64,000 nucleotides of DNA from Streptomyces sp. Tue 6430 (GTDB lineage: Bacteria > Actinomycetota > Actinomycetes > Streptomycetales > Streptomycetaceae). Where the stretch lies: positions 4,960,001 through 5,024,000 of the forward strand of contig JAKGSH010000010.1 of assembly GCA_021568835.1 (NCBI GenBank), given 5' to 3'. Below the pieces are notes generated by a model. That model ran no database searches. It was not told the DNA's origin and worked only from the letters and a program-made list of their open reading frames with translations. Numbering within the stretch: the stretch's first letter is position 1; each line of letters begins with the position of its first letter. Made by a program: the position numbers and the translations under genes. This document shows positions 8,456 through 17,100 of the stretch, in pieces.

Positions 8456-9454
8456 CTACGGCTTGACGGAGCGGTAATAGCGCCGGGCGCCCTCGTGCAG
8501 AGGGAGGGGGTCGGTGTAGATGGCCGTGCGCAGGTCGACCAGCTGGGCGGAGTGCACGTGCCGTCCGATCCCGTCGCGGCTCTTGATCACGGTCCGGGTC
8601 AGCCACTCGGTGAGCCTGGGGTCCACGTCCGTGCGGGTCACCAGCAGGTTGGACACCGCGATCGTCGGCACCGTGGAGCCGTTCTGGATGATCGGGTAGG
8701 CGGACTCGGGCATGTTGGTGGCCCGGTAGTAGCCCGTCGCGTCGTCCTGCCGGTGCATCTCGGCCACCAGCGCGGCGTCGATCGGCACGAACCGGAAGGT
8801 GAAGCCGTCGGCCAGCTTCTCCAGCCCGGCCGTCGGCACCCCGCCGGACCAGAAGAACGCGTCGATCTTCCGCTGCTTCAGCCGCTCCGGGCCGGTGTCG
8901 ATGCCCTCCGACACGGCCCTGATGTCCTTCGCCGGATCCACGCCCGCCGCCCTGAGGACCCGCTCGGCGATCAGTCGCACCCCCGAACGGGGCAGCCCGG
9001 TCGCGACCGTCCGCCCCTTCAGGTCGGCCACGGTCCGCACGTCCGAGTCGCGCGGCACGACCAGCTGCACGTAGTCGTCGTACAGCCGGGCCACCCCGCG
9101 CAGCCGGGCGACCGCGTCGCGGTGTTCCCGCTCGTACGTCTCCACCGCGTCGGCCGCGGCGATGGCGAAGTCGGCCTGCCCGGTCGCCACGCGCGCGACG
9201 TTCTCCTGCGAACCGTTGCTGGCGGTCAGGTTCACGTCCAGGTCGGGCATGTCCTCGGCCAGCTCGGTGCGCAGCCGGCTGCCGTACTCGTAGTAGACGC
9301 CGCTCGTGGTGCCCGTGCTGAGGGTGATGGTGCCGCTCGGCGGGTCCTCGCCCAGGGGCAGCAGCCACCACAGCAGCAGCCCGAGGGCGACGACGGCGGC
9401 GGCCGCGCCCTGCACGGCGCGGCGCCTGCCGACGGGAGGGAACACCTTGGACAT
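8456..9454 (-). CDS. TAXI-family solute-binding protein
   Basis: A 332-residue protein of the TRAP-associated extracytoplasmic immunogenic family. The N-terminus has a basic patch (GRRRAVQG) and one hydrophobic segment (AAAAVVALGLLLWWLLPLG), so it is either membrane-anchored or exported. Typical TAXI features are TITLSTGTTSGVYYEYG near the start and DAFFWSGGVPTAGL mid-protein. No TRAP permease genes are nearby, so it may work with a distant fused permease. The ATG at 9454 has AGGA 9-12 bases upstream and is preferred over the longer frame to 9502. It converges with gluK; a sensory link to that kinase is possible but not shown. Confidence 0.85.
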   Translation of the reverse strand: MSKVFPPVGRRRAVQGAAAAVVALGLLLWWLLPLGEDPPSGTITLSTGTTSGVYYEYGSRLRTELAEDMPDLDVNLTASNGSQENVARVATGQADFAIAAADAVETYEREHRDAVARLRGVARLYDDYVQLVVPRDSDVRTVADLKGRTVATGLPRSGVRLIAERVLRAAGVDPAKDIRAVSEGIDTGPERLKQRKIDAFFWSGGVPTAGLEKLADGFTFRFVPIDAALVAEMHRQDDATGYYRATNMPESAYPIIQNGSTVPTIAVSNLLVTRTDVDPRLTEWLTRTVIKSRDGIGRHVHSAQLVDLRTAIYTDPLPLHEGARRYYRSVKP

Positions 9455-9540
9455 GCGCGCGATCCTGCCAGGTGGGACGGCGAACTGGCCAGGGCGGGGC
9501 ACACCGGTCGGTGCCCGGAGTGACTGTCAGTGGCCGTCGA

Positions 9541-9546
9541 TACAGT
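9541..9546 (+). promoter_or_regulatory. -10 element TACAGT, leaderless start
   Basis: TACAGT ends seven bases before the ATG at 9554. This spacing places the transcription start at or within a base of the start codon, consistent with a leaderless mRNA and with the lack of a ribosome binding site. Confidence 0.5.
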
Positions 9547-9553
9547 CGGTCGC

Positions 9554-9961
9554 ATGAGTTCTTCGCCCGCCGGCCTGGTCCGTCAGTTCCACCTCGCCTT
9601 CGGCCTCGACGTGCGCGGCACGCCCACGGAGGTGCCGGCCGGCCTCGCCGCGCACCGCGGGGAACTGCTCGCCGAGGAGGCCGCCGAGGTGGCCGAGGTG
9701 TCGGTGGACGGGCCCCTGGACCGCCTCGCGCACGAACTGGCCGACGTCGTCTACGTCGCGTACGGCACGGCCCTGGTGCACGGGATCGACCTCGACGCGG
9801 TGATAGCAGAGATCCACCGCTCCAACATGACCAAGCTCGGCCCCGACGGGCAGGTCGCCCGCCGGGCGGACGGCAAGGTCCTCAAGGGCGAGCACTACGA
9901 GGCACCGGACGTGTCGGCGGTGCTGCGCCGCCAGGGGTGGGTCCCCGGCGGCGCGGCCTGA
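9554..9961 (+). CDS. MazG/PRA-PH-like nucleotide pyrophosphohydrolase
   Basis: A 135-residue all-alpha protein of the MazG-like superfamily, whose members hydrolyse nucleoside triphosphates to monophosphates plus pyrophosphate. The acidic metal-binding pattern is visible as ELLAEEAAEVAEV (residues about 36-48) and HELADVVYVAYG (about 64-75), i.e. EExxE plus ExxD. The C-terminal MTKLGPDGQVARRADGKV is the usual Streptomyces phage-like MazG tail. The ATG at 9554 fits a leaderless transcript; the in-frame start at 9530 adds eight unconserved residues. The substrate is unknown. Confidence 0.8.
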   Translation: MSSSPAGLVRQFHLAFGLDVRGTPTEVPAGLAAHRGELLAEEAAEVAEVSVDGPLDRLAHELADVVYVAYGTALVHGIDLDAVIAEIHRSNMTKLGPDGQVARRADGKVLKGEHYEAPDVSAVLRRQGWVPGGAA

Positions 9962-10090
9962 CGGCCCCGGGAGGCCGTGGGGCGTCGTCGGCCTGCACGG
10001 GGCGCGCCCACCGGCCGGTGGGCGGCGAGCGCGTCCCGCGGCCGGTGGTGAGGGGCGGTTCTCCGCCCGGTGCCGGGGAGCGCTCTCATG

Positions 10091-10116
10091 CGACCGCTCT
10101 CACGTGAGAGCGGTCG
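10091..10116. terminator. 26-bp perfect palindrome between convergent genes
   Basis: CGACCGCTCTCAC is followed directly by its reverse complement, giving a 26-bp perfect palindrome centred on CACGTG. It lies between the MazG-like gene (plus) and the antiporter gene (minus), so a bidirectional terminator is the simplest reading. A dimeric protein binding site is the alternative. Confidence 0.6.
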
Positions 10117-10178
10117 GCGCCCCGCCGCCCGGGTGGCCGGTGCCCGTGGCGCGTGCGTGCCCCCGCGCGTGCCGTCCC

Positions 10179-11405
10179 TCAGTCGCCCACCGGCGCCTCC
10201 GCGCGCGCCTCGGCCGCCGGCTCCGGCGACGGGAGCCGGCGTGCCTCGCGCAGGCGGGTCCAGCGGGTCGCCAGGGGTTCCGTGTAGCGGGCGGTGAGCG
10301 GGCCCAGGACGACCAGGATCAGGACGTACGCCGTCGCCAGCGGGCCCAGGGACGGTTCGATGCCGGCGGTGACCGCCAGCCCCGCGATGACGATGGAGAA
10401 CTCCCCGCGCGCCACCAGGGCGCCGCCCGCGCGCCAGCGGCCCTTGACCGAGATGCCGGCGCGCCGCGCCGCCCAGTGCCCGGTCGCGATCTTCGTCGCG
10501 GCCGTCACGACGGCCAGCACCAGGGCGGGCAGCAGGACCGGAGGAATGCTGGCGGGATCGGTGTGCAGCCCGAAGAACACGAAGAAGACGGCCGCGAACA
10601 GGTCCCGCAGGGGACTCAGCAGGGTGTGCGCGCCCTCCGCCACCTCACCGGACAGCGCGATGCCGACCAGGAACGCGCCGACCGCCGCCGACACCTGGAG
10701 CTGCTGTGCCACCCCGGCGACCAGGATCGTCAGCCCCAGGACCACGAGCAGCAGTTTCTCCGGGTCGTCGCTCGAGACGAAACGGGAGATGATCCGGCCG
10801 TAGCGCACCGCCGCGAACAGGACGAGCCCCGCCGCGCCCAGCGCGATCGCCAGGGTCACGCTGCCGGCCGCCAGCCCCACGCCGGCCACCAGCGCGGTGA
10901 CGATCGGCAGGTAGACCGCCATGGCCAGGTCCTCCAGCACCAGGACGCTGAGGATCACCGGCGTCTCCCGGTTGCCGACCCGGCCCAGGTCTCCCAGCAC
11001 CTTGGCGATCACCCCGGACGAGGAGATCCAGGTGACGCCCGCCAGCACCACCGCCGCCACCGGGCCCCAGCCCAGCAGCAGCGCGGCGGCGGCGCCCGGC
11101 AGCGCGTTGAGGGTGAAGTCCACCAGGCCGGAGGGGTAGTGCGCCTTGAGGTTGGAGACCAGATCGCTGGCCGTGTACTCCAGGCCGAGCATGAGCAGCA
11201 GCAGGATGACGCCGATCTCGGCACCGGTGGCCACGAACTCCTCGCTCGCGCCCAGCGGCAGCAGCCCGCCCTCGCCGAAGGCCAGGCCGGCGAGCAGGTA
11301 GAGGGGGATCGGCGAGAACCGGAAGCGGGCGGCGAACCGGCCGAGCAGTCCGAGGGCCAGGATGATGGAACCGAACTCGATCAGCAGGACCGCGGAGGAG
11401 TGCAC
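10179..11405 (-). CDS. CPA2-family cation/proton antiporter (KhtU/KefB-like)
   Basis: A 408-residue integral membrane protein with about 12 hydrophobic segments, starting IEFGSIILALGLLGRFAARF. It is a monovalent cation:proton antiporter-2 that exchanges K+ or Na+ for H+ at the plasma membrane. Diagnostic stretches are GAEIGVILLLLMLGLEY, ISSSGVIAKVLGDLGR and VLEDLAMAVYLPIVTAL. The C-terminus is a short charged tail without a TrkA-N domain, so regulation must come from the separate subunit encoded just upstream. The GTG start lies four bases after the regulator stop codon, with GGGAG upstream, so the pair is co-translated. Confidence 0.9.
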   Translation of the reverse strand: MHSSAVLLIEFGSIILALGLLGRFAARFRFSPIPLYLLAGLAFGEGGLLPLGASEEFVATGAEIGVILLLLMLGLEYTASDLVSNLKAHYPSGLVDFTLNALPGAAAALLLGWGPVAAVVLAGVTWISSSGVIAKVLGDLGRVGNRETPVILSVLVLEDLAMAVYLPIVTALVAGVGLAAGSVTLAIALGAAGLVLFAAVRYGRIISRFVSSDDPEKLLLVVLGLTILVAGVAQQLQVSAAVGAFLVGIALSGEVAEGAHTLLSPLRDLFAAVFFVFFGLHTDPASIPPVLLPALVLAVVTAATKIATGHWAARRAGISVKGRWRAGGALVARGEFSIVIAGLAVTAGIEPSLGPLATAYVLILVVLGPLTARYTEPLATRWTRLREARRLPSPEPAAEARAEAPVGD

Positions 11406-11409
11406 CGGT

Positions 11410-11895
11410 TCACTCCCGACCGAGGATCGCCGCGGCCGCGTCCACGCCCTCGCGGGTGCCGATCACGATGAGGGTGTCGCCGCCCGCCAGCCGGAAGTCC
11501 GGCGTCGGCGAGGGGATCGCCTCGGCCCGCCGCAGCACCGCCACGATCGACGCGCCGGTCTCCGTGCGCATCCGGGTGTCGCCCAGCAGCCGCCCGTTCC
11601 AGTGGGACGTGGCGGCCACCTCGATGCGCTCGGCGACCAGCCCGAGGCCGGTGGTGTACAGCAGGTTCGCGCTGTGGTGGGACGGCTTCAGCGCGTCGAT
11701 CAGCGAGCCCGCCTCGGCGCCGGACAGGCGCAGCGACTGGGCGCAGGAGTCCGGGTCGTCGGCCTGGTACACGCTCACCGTCCGGGTCCCGTCGCGGTGG
11801 GCCACCACGGACAGGTGGCGCTGCTCCCGCGTCACGAGGTCGTACTGGACGCCGATGCCTGGCAGCGGCGTCGTCCGGAGGCGTGGAGCGGACAC
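11410..11895 (-). CDS. Antiporter regulatory subunit with TrkA-C (RCK_C) domain (KhtT-like)
   Basis: A 161-residue cytoplasmic protein. The N-terminal half (PLPGIGVQYDLVTREQRHLSVVAH) is the KhtT-type N domain; the C-terminal half ends with an RCK_C fold (GASIVAVLRRAEAIPSPTPD then RLAGGDTLIVIGTREGVDAA). In Bacillus, KhtT binds ligand and gates the antiporter KhtU; the same pairing with the next gene is inferred here. The GTG at 11895 has a strong AAGGGGAAG upstream. A frame extending far upstream on the same strand is not coding. The gene diverges from a two-component system across a 334-base spacer. Confidence 0.88.
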   Translation of the reverse strand: MSAPRLRTTPLPGIGVQYDLVTREQRHLSVVAHRDGTRTVSVYQADDPDSCAQSLRLSGAEAGSLIDALKPSHHSANLLYTTGLGLVAERIEVAATSHWNGRLLGDTRMRTETGASIVAVLRRAEAIPSPTPDFRLAGGDTLIVIGTREGVDAAAAILGRE

Positions 11896-12229
11896 GGTTT
11901 CTTCCCCTTGAGGTCGTGGACGGCGAACGGCGGCGCCGGTGCCGGTGCGGATGCGGCTGCTCCGCGGCACCGTACCGGTGCCGGAAGGGCGCCGATGCGC
12001 GGTGCCGGACCGGTCCTCGGGACCGTCGGCCGGCAGGGCGCCGACGCGCCATGCTGCCATCCCGCCGTACGGTGACGACATGGGTGTCGTCACGGATGGA
12101 CAGGGCCGGCGCAGGACGGAGATGCTGGTCAGGGCGGTGCCATGGGCCCGGACGGGTCGCCCGGGCACGGCCCGGCCGCCGCGCGAGGACCGGCCGACGA
12201 CGAGGACCGGGGGAGGAGGAGGCGCGCAC
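11896..12229. other. Divergent spacer between antiporter operon and kinase gene
   Basis: This 334-base region has no supported gene. It carries the promoters of khtTU-like genes (minus) and of the NarL-type two-component system (plus), plus the inverted repeat at 12072-12093. Confidence 0.6.
12072..12093. promoter_or_regulatory. Inverted repeat GTGACGAC-N6-GTCGTCAC
   Basis: A perfect 8-bp inverted repeat with a 6-base spacer lies about 140 bases upstream of the kinase start and 177 bases upstream of the antiporter subunit start. Size and symmetry suit a dimeric NarL-type response regulator, so it is a candidate autoregulatory operator. Confidence 0.55.
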
Positions 12230-13250
12230 GTGTCGTTGTTCTGGCGGATCTTCGCCCTCAACGCCGTCGGCCTGGTGGTGGCCGCCGCGCTGCTCCTGGG
12301 CCCGGTCACCGTCTCCACGCCCGTCCTGCCGGCCGAGGCGTTCGTCGTCGTGGCGGGACTGGCCTCGCTGCTGGCCGTCAACGCGGTCGTGCTGCGCGTC
12401 GGACTGGCCCCGCTCGGGCGGCTGGGCCGGGCCATGGGCGACGCCGACCTGCTGCGCCCCGGTGCCCGTGCCGTCGTCTCCGGTCCGGTCGAGACGGCCG
12501 AGCTGATCACGACGTACAACGCCATGCTCGACCGGCTGGAATCGGAGCGGGCGACCAGCGCCGCCCGTGCCCTGTCCGCGCAGGAACGCGAGCGCCACCG
12601 CATCGCCCGCGAACTGCACGACGAGGTCGGCCAGACCCTCACCGCCGTACTCCTCCAGCTCAAGCGCGTCGCCGACCGGGCCCCCGACGACCTGCGTGAC
12701 GAAGTGGGACAGGCGCAGGAGGCCACGCGCGCGGGGCTGGACGAGGTCCGCCGGATCGCCCGCCGGCTGCGCCCCGGTGTCCTGGACGAACTCGGCCTGG
12801 TCAGCGCGCTGCGCTCGCTCGCCGCCGAGTTCACCACCCACGGGCTGACGGTCCGCCCCGACCTGCGGCCCGGCCTGCCCCCGCTGACCGAGGAAACCGA
12901 GCTGGTGCTCTACCGGGTCGCCCAGGAAGCCCTGACCAACACGGCCCGGCACGCCGGTGCCGACCGCGCCGAACTCCGTCTCCGTCCCGTCGCCGACGGC
13001 GTCGAACTCCTCGTACGGGACAACGGCCGGGGCCGGGGCCGACCGCGGGGGAGGGGCCGGGGTCCTGGGGATGCGGGAGCGGGCGCTGCTGATCGGAGCG
13101 ACGTTCGGCTTCGGGCCCGGCCTCGGCGGCGGGACCGCCGTCCGCCTGCGGACCGCGCCGTCCGCCGCTGCTGTTCCGCCGGTCACCGCGCCGTCCGACA
13201 CCGCCGCACCGCCCGCCGCCGCGCCGCCCGCGGGGGGCGGCCTCCGGTGA
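12230..13250 (+). CDS. NarL-type sensor histidine kinase (two frameshifts near C-terminus)
   Basis: The GTG at 12230 follows GGGAGGAGGA. Two membrane segments (IFALNAVGLVVAAALLLGPV and AFVVVAGLASLLAVNAVVLR) enclose a very short outside loop, then a HAMP-like linker. The dimerisation domain carries the phospho-His in RHRIARELHDEVGQTLTAVL, and the ATPase domain the N box YRVAQEALTNTARHAGA. The end of the ATPase domain (LGMRERALLIGATFGFGPG and GGGTAVRLRT) is in another frame. Adding one G to each of the G4 runs at 13029-13032 and 13035-13038 makes a 340-residue protein. By synteny (from memory) this is the SCO5784 kinase. It likely phosphorylates the regulator encoded next. Confidence 0.83.
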
Positions 13251-13326
13251 CCGGGGTCCGTCCATCTCGGCGCGGGGCGTCGCCGCCCAGCCAGCACTCC
13301 CGCCCCACCGTCCCCGGAGGCCGCCG

Positions 13327-13998
13327 ATGACCGACGAGTCCGCACCGACCCGCGTGCTCCTCGCCGACGATCACACTCTCGTGCGCCGCGGAGTGCGGCT
13401 CATCCTGGACGGTGAACCCGACCTGACGGTCGTGGCGGAGGCGGGCGACGGGGCTGAGGCGGTCGAGCGGGCCCGCGCGGGGGACATCGACCTGGCCGTC
13501 CTGGACGTGGCCATGCCGAGGATGACCGGCCTCCAGGCGGCTCGCGAACTCTCCCGGCGGCTGCCCGGCCTGCGCATCCTGATCCTCACCATGTACGACA
13601 ACGAGCAGTACTTCTTCGAGGCCCTCAAGGCCGGCGCGGGCGGATACGTGCTGAAGTCCGTCGCCGACCGGGACCTCGTCGAGGCGTGCCGGGCGGCCGT
13701 GCGCGACGAGCCGTTCATCTACCCGGGCGCGGAGCGCGCGCTCGTGCGGTCGTACCTCGAACGGCTGCACCGCGGCGCCGGCGTGGACGGCCTGCCCGAC
13801 CGGCCCATCACCGAGCGCGAGGAGGAGATCCTCAAGCTCGTCGCCGAGGGGCACACCTCCAAGGAGATCGGCGCGCTCCTCTTCATCAGCGCCAAGACCG
13901 TCGAACGGCACCGCGCCAACCTTCTCCAGAAGCTCGGCATGCGCGACCGCCTCGAACTCACGCGCTACGCCATCCGGGCGGGCCTGATCGACCCGTGA
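13327..13998 (+). CDS. NarL/FixJ-family response regulator
   Basis: A 223-residue regulator. The receiver domain has DDHTLVRRG near residue 14, the phospho-Asp60 in AVLDVAMPRMTG and Lys in YVLKSVADRD. The LuxR-type helix-turn-helix spans about residues 155-215 (LTEREEEI-like ITEREEEILKLVAEGHTSKE, then SAKTVERHRANLLQKLGMRD). It lies 76 bases after the kinase gene in the repaired reading and should be co-transcribed with it. By synteny it corresponds to SCO5785. A candidate operator lies upstream of the kinase gene at 12072-12093. Confidence 0.93.
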   Translation: MTDESAPTRVLLADDHTLVRRGVRLILDGEPDLTVVAEAGDGAEAVERARAGDIDLAVLDVAMPRMTGLQAARELSRRLPGLRILILTMYDNEQYFFEALKAGAGGYVLKSVADRDLVEACRAAVRDEPFIYPGAERALVRSYLERLHRGAGVDGLPDRPITEREEEILKLVAEGHTSKEIGALLFISAKTVERHRANLLQKLGMRDRLELTRYAIRAGLIDP

Positions 13999-14155
13999 GC
14001 CCGCCCCGGGTCTCGGTCCCGCCCCGGCTCCGGCTCCGGCTCCGATACCCCGGTTCCGTCCCGGCTCCGGTTGCGGTCCTGTCCCGTCTCCCGTCTCGGC
14101 TCCGGTCCTGCCCCGTTTCCCGTCCCGGCTCCGATCCCGCCCCGCGTGTGCGCGC
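13999..14155. repeat. C/T-rich low-complexity spacer between convergent genes
   Basis: The 157-base gap between the response regulator and the CHAT gene consists largely of degenerate CCGGCTCCG and TCCCGTCTC units on the plus strand. No clean terminator hairpin or gene is seen. Confidence 0.5.
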
Positions 14156-17100
14156 TCACGCGCCCGCGTGCACGCACGCCGCCCAGACGTGCGGGCGTTC
14201 CGGCATCCGCTCGCGCAGGGCGCGGACGCTGTGGTGCAGGGCGAGGGCCGGGCCCTGCGCCGGTTCCCCGCGGCCCGGCGGTAGAAGTCGCGGGTGACGT
14301 GGTCGGCGTGCGTGCTGTCGATCTCCCAGAGCGTGCCGACGGCGGTCGGGAAACCGGCGAGCAGGAACGCGCCGGTGATGTGGATCGCCTCGTCGCTGAG
14401 CTGCTCGGAGGCGCGTGCCGTACCGCAGGCCGCGAGGAAGGCGAGACGCGCCGCCCCCGGACGCGCACGGCAGATGTCCAGCACCGGCAGCGACTCGCCG
14501 CTGGGCAGGTGCAGCAGGGCCCCGGACGGTGCCGCGGGGTCGGTCGCCGCGTGGCAGCCGAAGTGCGCCCAGGCCGCGCCGCCCAGTCCGGCCAGGACGG
14601 CCTCCCGCGTCGCGGCGGCACCGATCAGCGGCTCACCCGCGCCCAGCAGCCCGGCGGCGTAGCGGGTCGCGGCCGCGACACCGGGCAGTTCCTCCTCGGG
14701 GGAGGCGACCAGCAGCGCGCCGCCGCCGTCGGTGCCCGGGCCGCGCCGCTCCGCCCGGGCGCGCGCGTGGGCGAGTGTCTGGAAGCCGGGTGCGTACGAC
14801 GACACCACGGTGTCCAGGGCGGCGCCACAGCCCTCCAGGCCGCAGTCGGGCCCGGTGCACTGGGCCGCGTGCAGCGGCAGGGCGTGGAAGGCGCCCGTGG
14901 GCACCCACCAGATCCGCGGCCACGGCCCGCCCCCGGGTACCGGACCGGCGGCACCGACGTGCTCCAGGACGGGCCGCACGATCCGGTGCCAGGCCCAGGC
15001 CAGCGTCCGGCGGACCTCCGCGCCGGCGGCGACCAGCCCGGCCGGGGAACTCCTCGACGCCCCCTGCGCGTTGATGACGTCGACGGCCTCCCGCAGCCGC
15101 CGGGCCGCCCCGGTCACCTCCTCAGCCGGCGCTTCCAGGGCCAGGGCCGTGATCGAGCCTTCCGTCACCACGACGGCGTGGCACAGCCGTCGCGCGTGGT
15201 TGAGCACCACCACCGGGCCGTCCGCCGCGAGGGCGCGCAGCCGCTCGGCCCGGAGCGGGCGCAGGAAGTCGTCGAAGCCGGGCCGGCCGCGGATGCCGTC
15301 GACCAGCCCGTCGAGGGCACGGGAGGTCCGGAGCTTGTCGAGCCGGTCCCGCTCGGCGTCCCCGGGAGCCACCGGCGGGCGCTCGGCGGCGAGCAGACCG
15401 GTCAGCCGCTCGAACTCGTCCGCCAGCTCCGGATGGACGGACCGCAGCTCGCCGAGGTCGGCCCGCGCCTCCATCAGCCGGGACAGCAGCAGGCCGCGCC
15501 CGCGCTCCAGCAGCTCGGCCACCCGGTCGACGTCGGGACCGGCCACGACGCGCAGCGCCGCGGAGAGGTCGGGCAGCGACTCCGGCAGGCTGCCGTCCCG
15601 CCCGACCGCGGCGGCGATCTCCTCCAGCTCCTCCCGGTGCCTGCCGAGCCGGGCGGAGCCGTCACGGACCAGGACCGCCGTGAGGACCAGTTCGACGATG
15701 CCGCGGATGTCCCCCTCGAACTGCCTCAGCCCGTGCTCCGCGGACTTCTGGTCGCTGCCCCGGTCGGTGATGTCCGGCAGCACGTCGACGGCCGCCTCGA
15801 GATGGGAGAGGGCCAGGTCGATCCGTGGCCGGGGCCTGCCCAGCGCGCCCGCCGCCGCCCCGATCTCGCCGTGCGCCCGGAACAGGGCCGGGATCCTCGG
15901 ATCGCGCAGTGAGGCGGGGTCGGCCACCCCGGCGAGGCGATCGCGCAGCGGCGCCATCAGCGCTTCGAGGACGCCCGGCAGCGGGGACGGGGCCGGCGCT
16001 CCGGGGGAAGCCTGCTCCGAGGTGACCGGGGGCAGCCGGCCGCCGCCGGTGACGCCGATGGCGACCATGGTCACGAAGGGGCGCATCGAGTCGGCCCAGC
16101 CCGCGGGGGCCTCCGGCGCCACGGCGTCCACCAGGTGGGCCGCCTCGGCGACGAGGCTCCGCGCGCGCTCCGGTCCGGTCTCCCGCAGGGCGAGGGCGCG
16201 CATGCCCAGCACGCGCATCAGCGTCATCGCGGTCAGGACCCGCGTCCGGGGGTCGGCGGCCGACTCGTACCTTCGGCGGCACCGGTCGACCAGGTCGTCA
16301 CTGACGTCCGTCTTCGGGCCGCCGCCCGGTTCGATCGTCTCCAGCAGGTCCAGATAGACGTCGCTCATCATGCCGGGATCCGGCGCTCCGGGATCCGGCG
16401 CTCCGGGATCCGGCGCTCCGGGATCCGGCGCTCCGGTCTGCGGTGCTCCGGTCTGCGGTGCTCCGGTCTGTGACGGTCCGGTCCGCTGTGTTCCGGGCCG
16501 GGGTGCCCCGCTCCGCTGTGTCCCGGTTCCCTTCTTGCCGTCGGCGAGCGTGCGCATCCGCCGGGCCGTCTCGCGGGCCCGGTCGAGCTGACCCGGATCC
16601 TGACCGAAGAGGTAGAGCTGGAGGGCGTTGTGCAGTTCCGTGTGGGCCGTCATGAAGGCCTGGGCCGTGTCGCTCGCGGAGGCGTGCGGTGAGGTGTCGT
16701 ACGCCCCTGGAGTTCCAGGCGACCCCGGTACCCGCGTCGCCTCCGCTTCTGCCTCCGCTTCTGCCTCCGCCCCTGCCGACATCGAGGCGGACGCCGAGGC
16801 GAGCAGCACGGCCGCCTCGCGCGCGGCCTCCGTGTCCATCCGGGTGGCGGACACGACCGTGAGCGCCTGGGCGAGCACCGCGTCGACGGCCGGGGGCAGG
16901 CCCGAGGCGTGCGTGCGGGCGTGGCGCAGCAGCGGAACGGCCTCTTCCAGGAGAGCGGGCTCGCCCAGGCGGGCGGCCTGCGCGGACAGCGCGCTGCCGA
17001 GCGTCGCGGACAGGTGCGCCCGCTGCTCGGAGTCGTCCTCGTCGAGGCCCTCGAGCCCGTCGAGGAGCTCCCGCAGTACGGCGATGTCGGAGTCGAGGTC

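Noticed and set aside
13251..13330. NarL-type kinase frame ending in ATGA overlap with the response regulator gene
   Set aside because: Attractive as translational coupling, but the ATPase-domain sequence (LGMRERALLIG) is in another frame and ends at 13250; the overlapping frame encodes Arg-rich nonsense.
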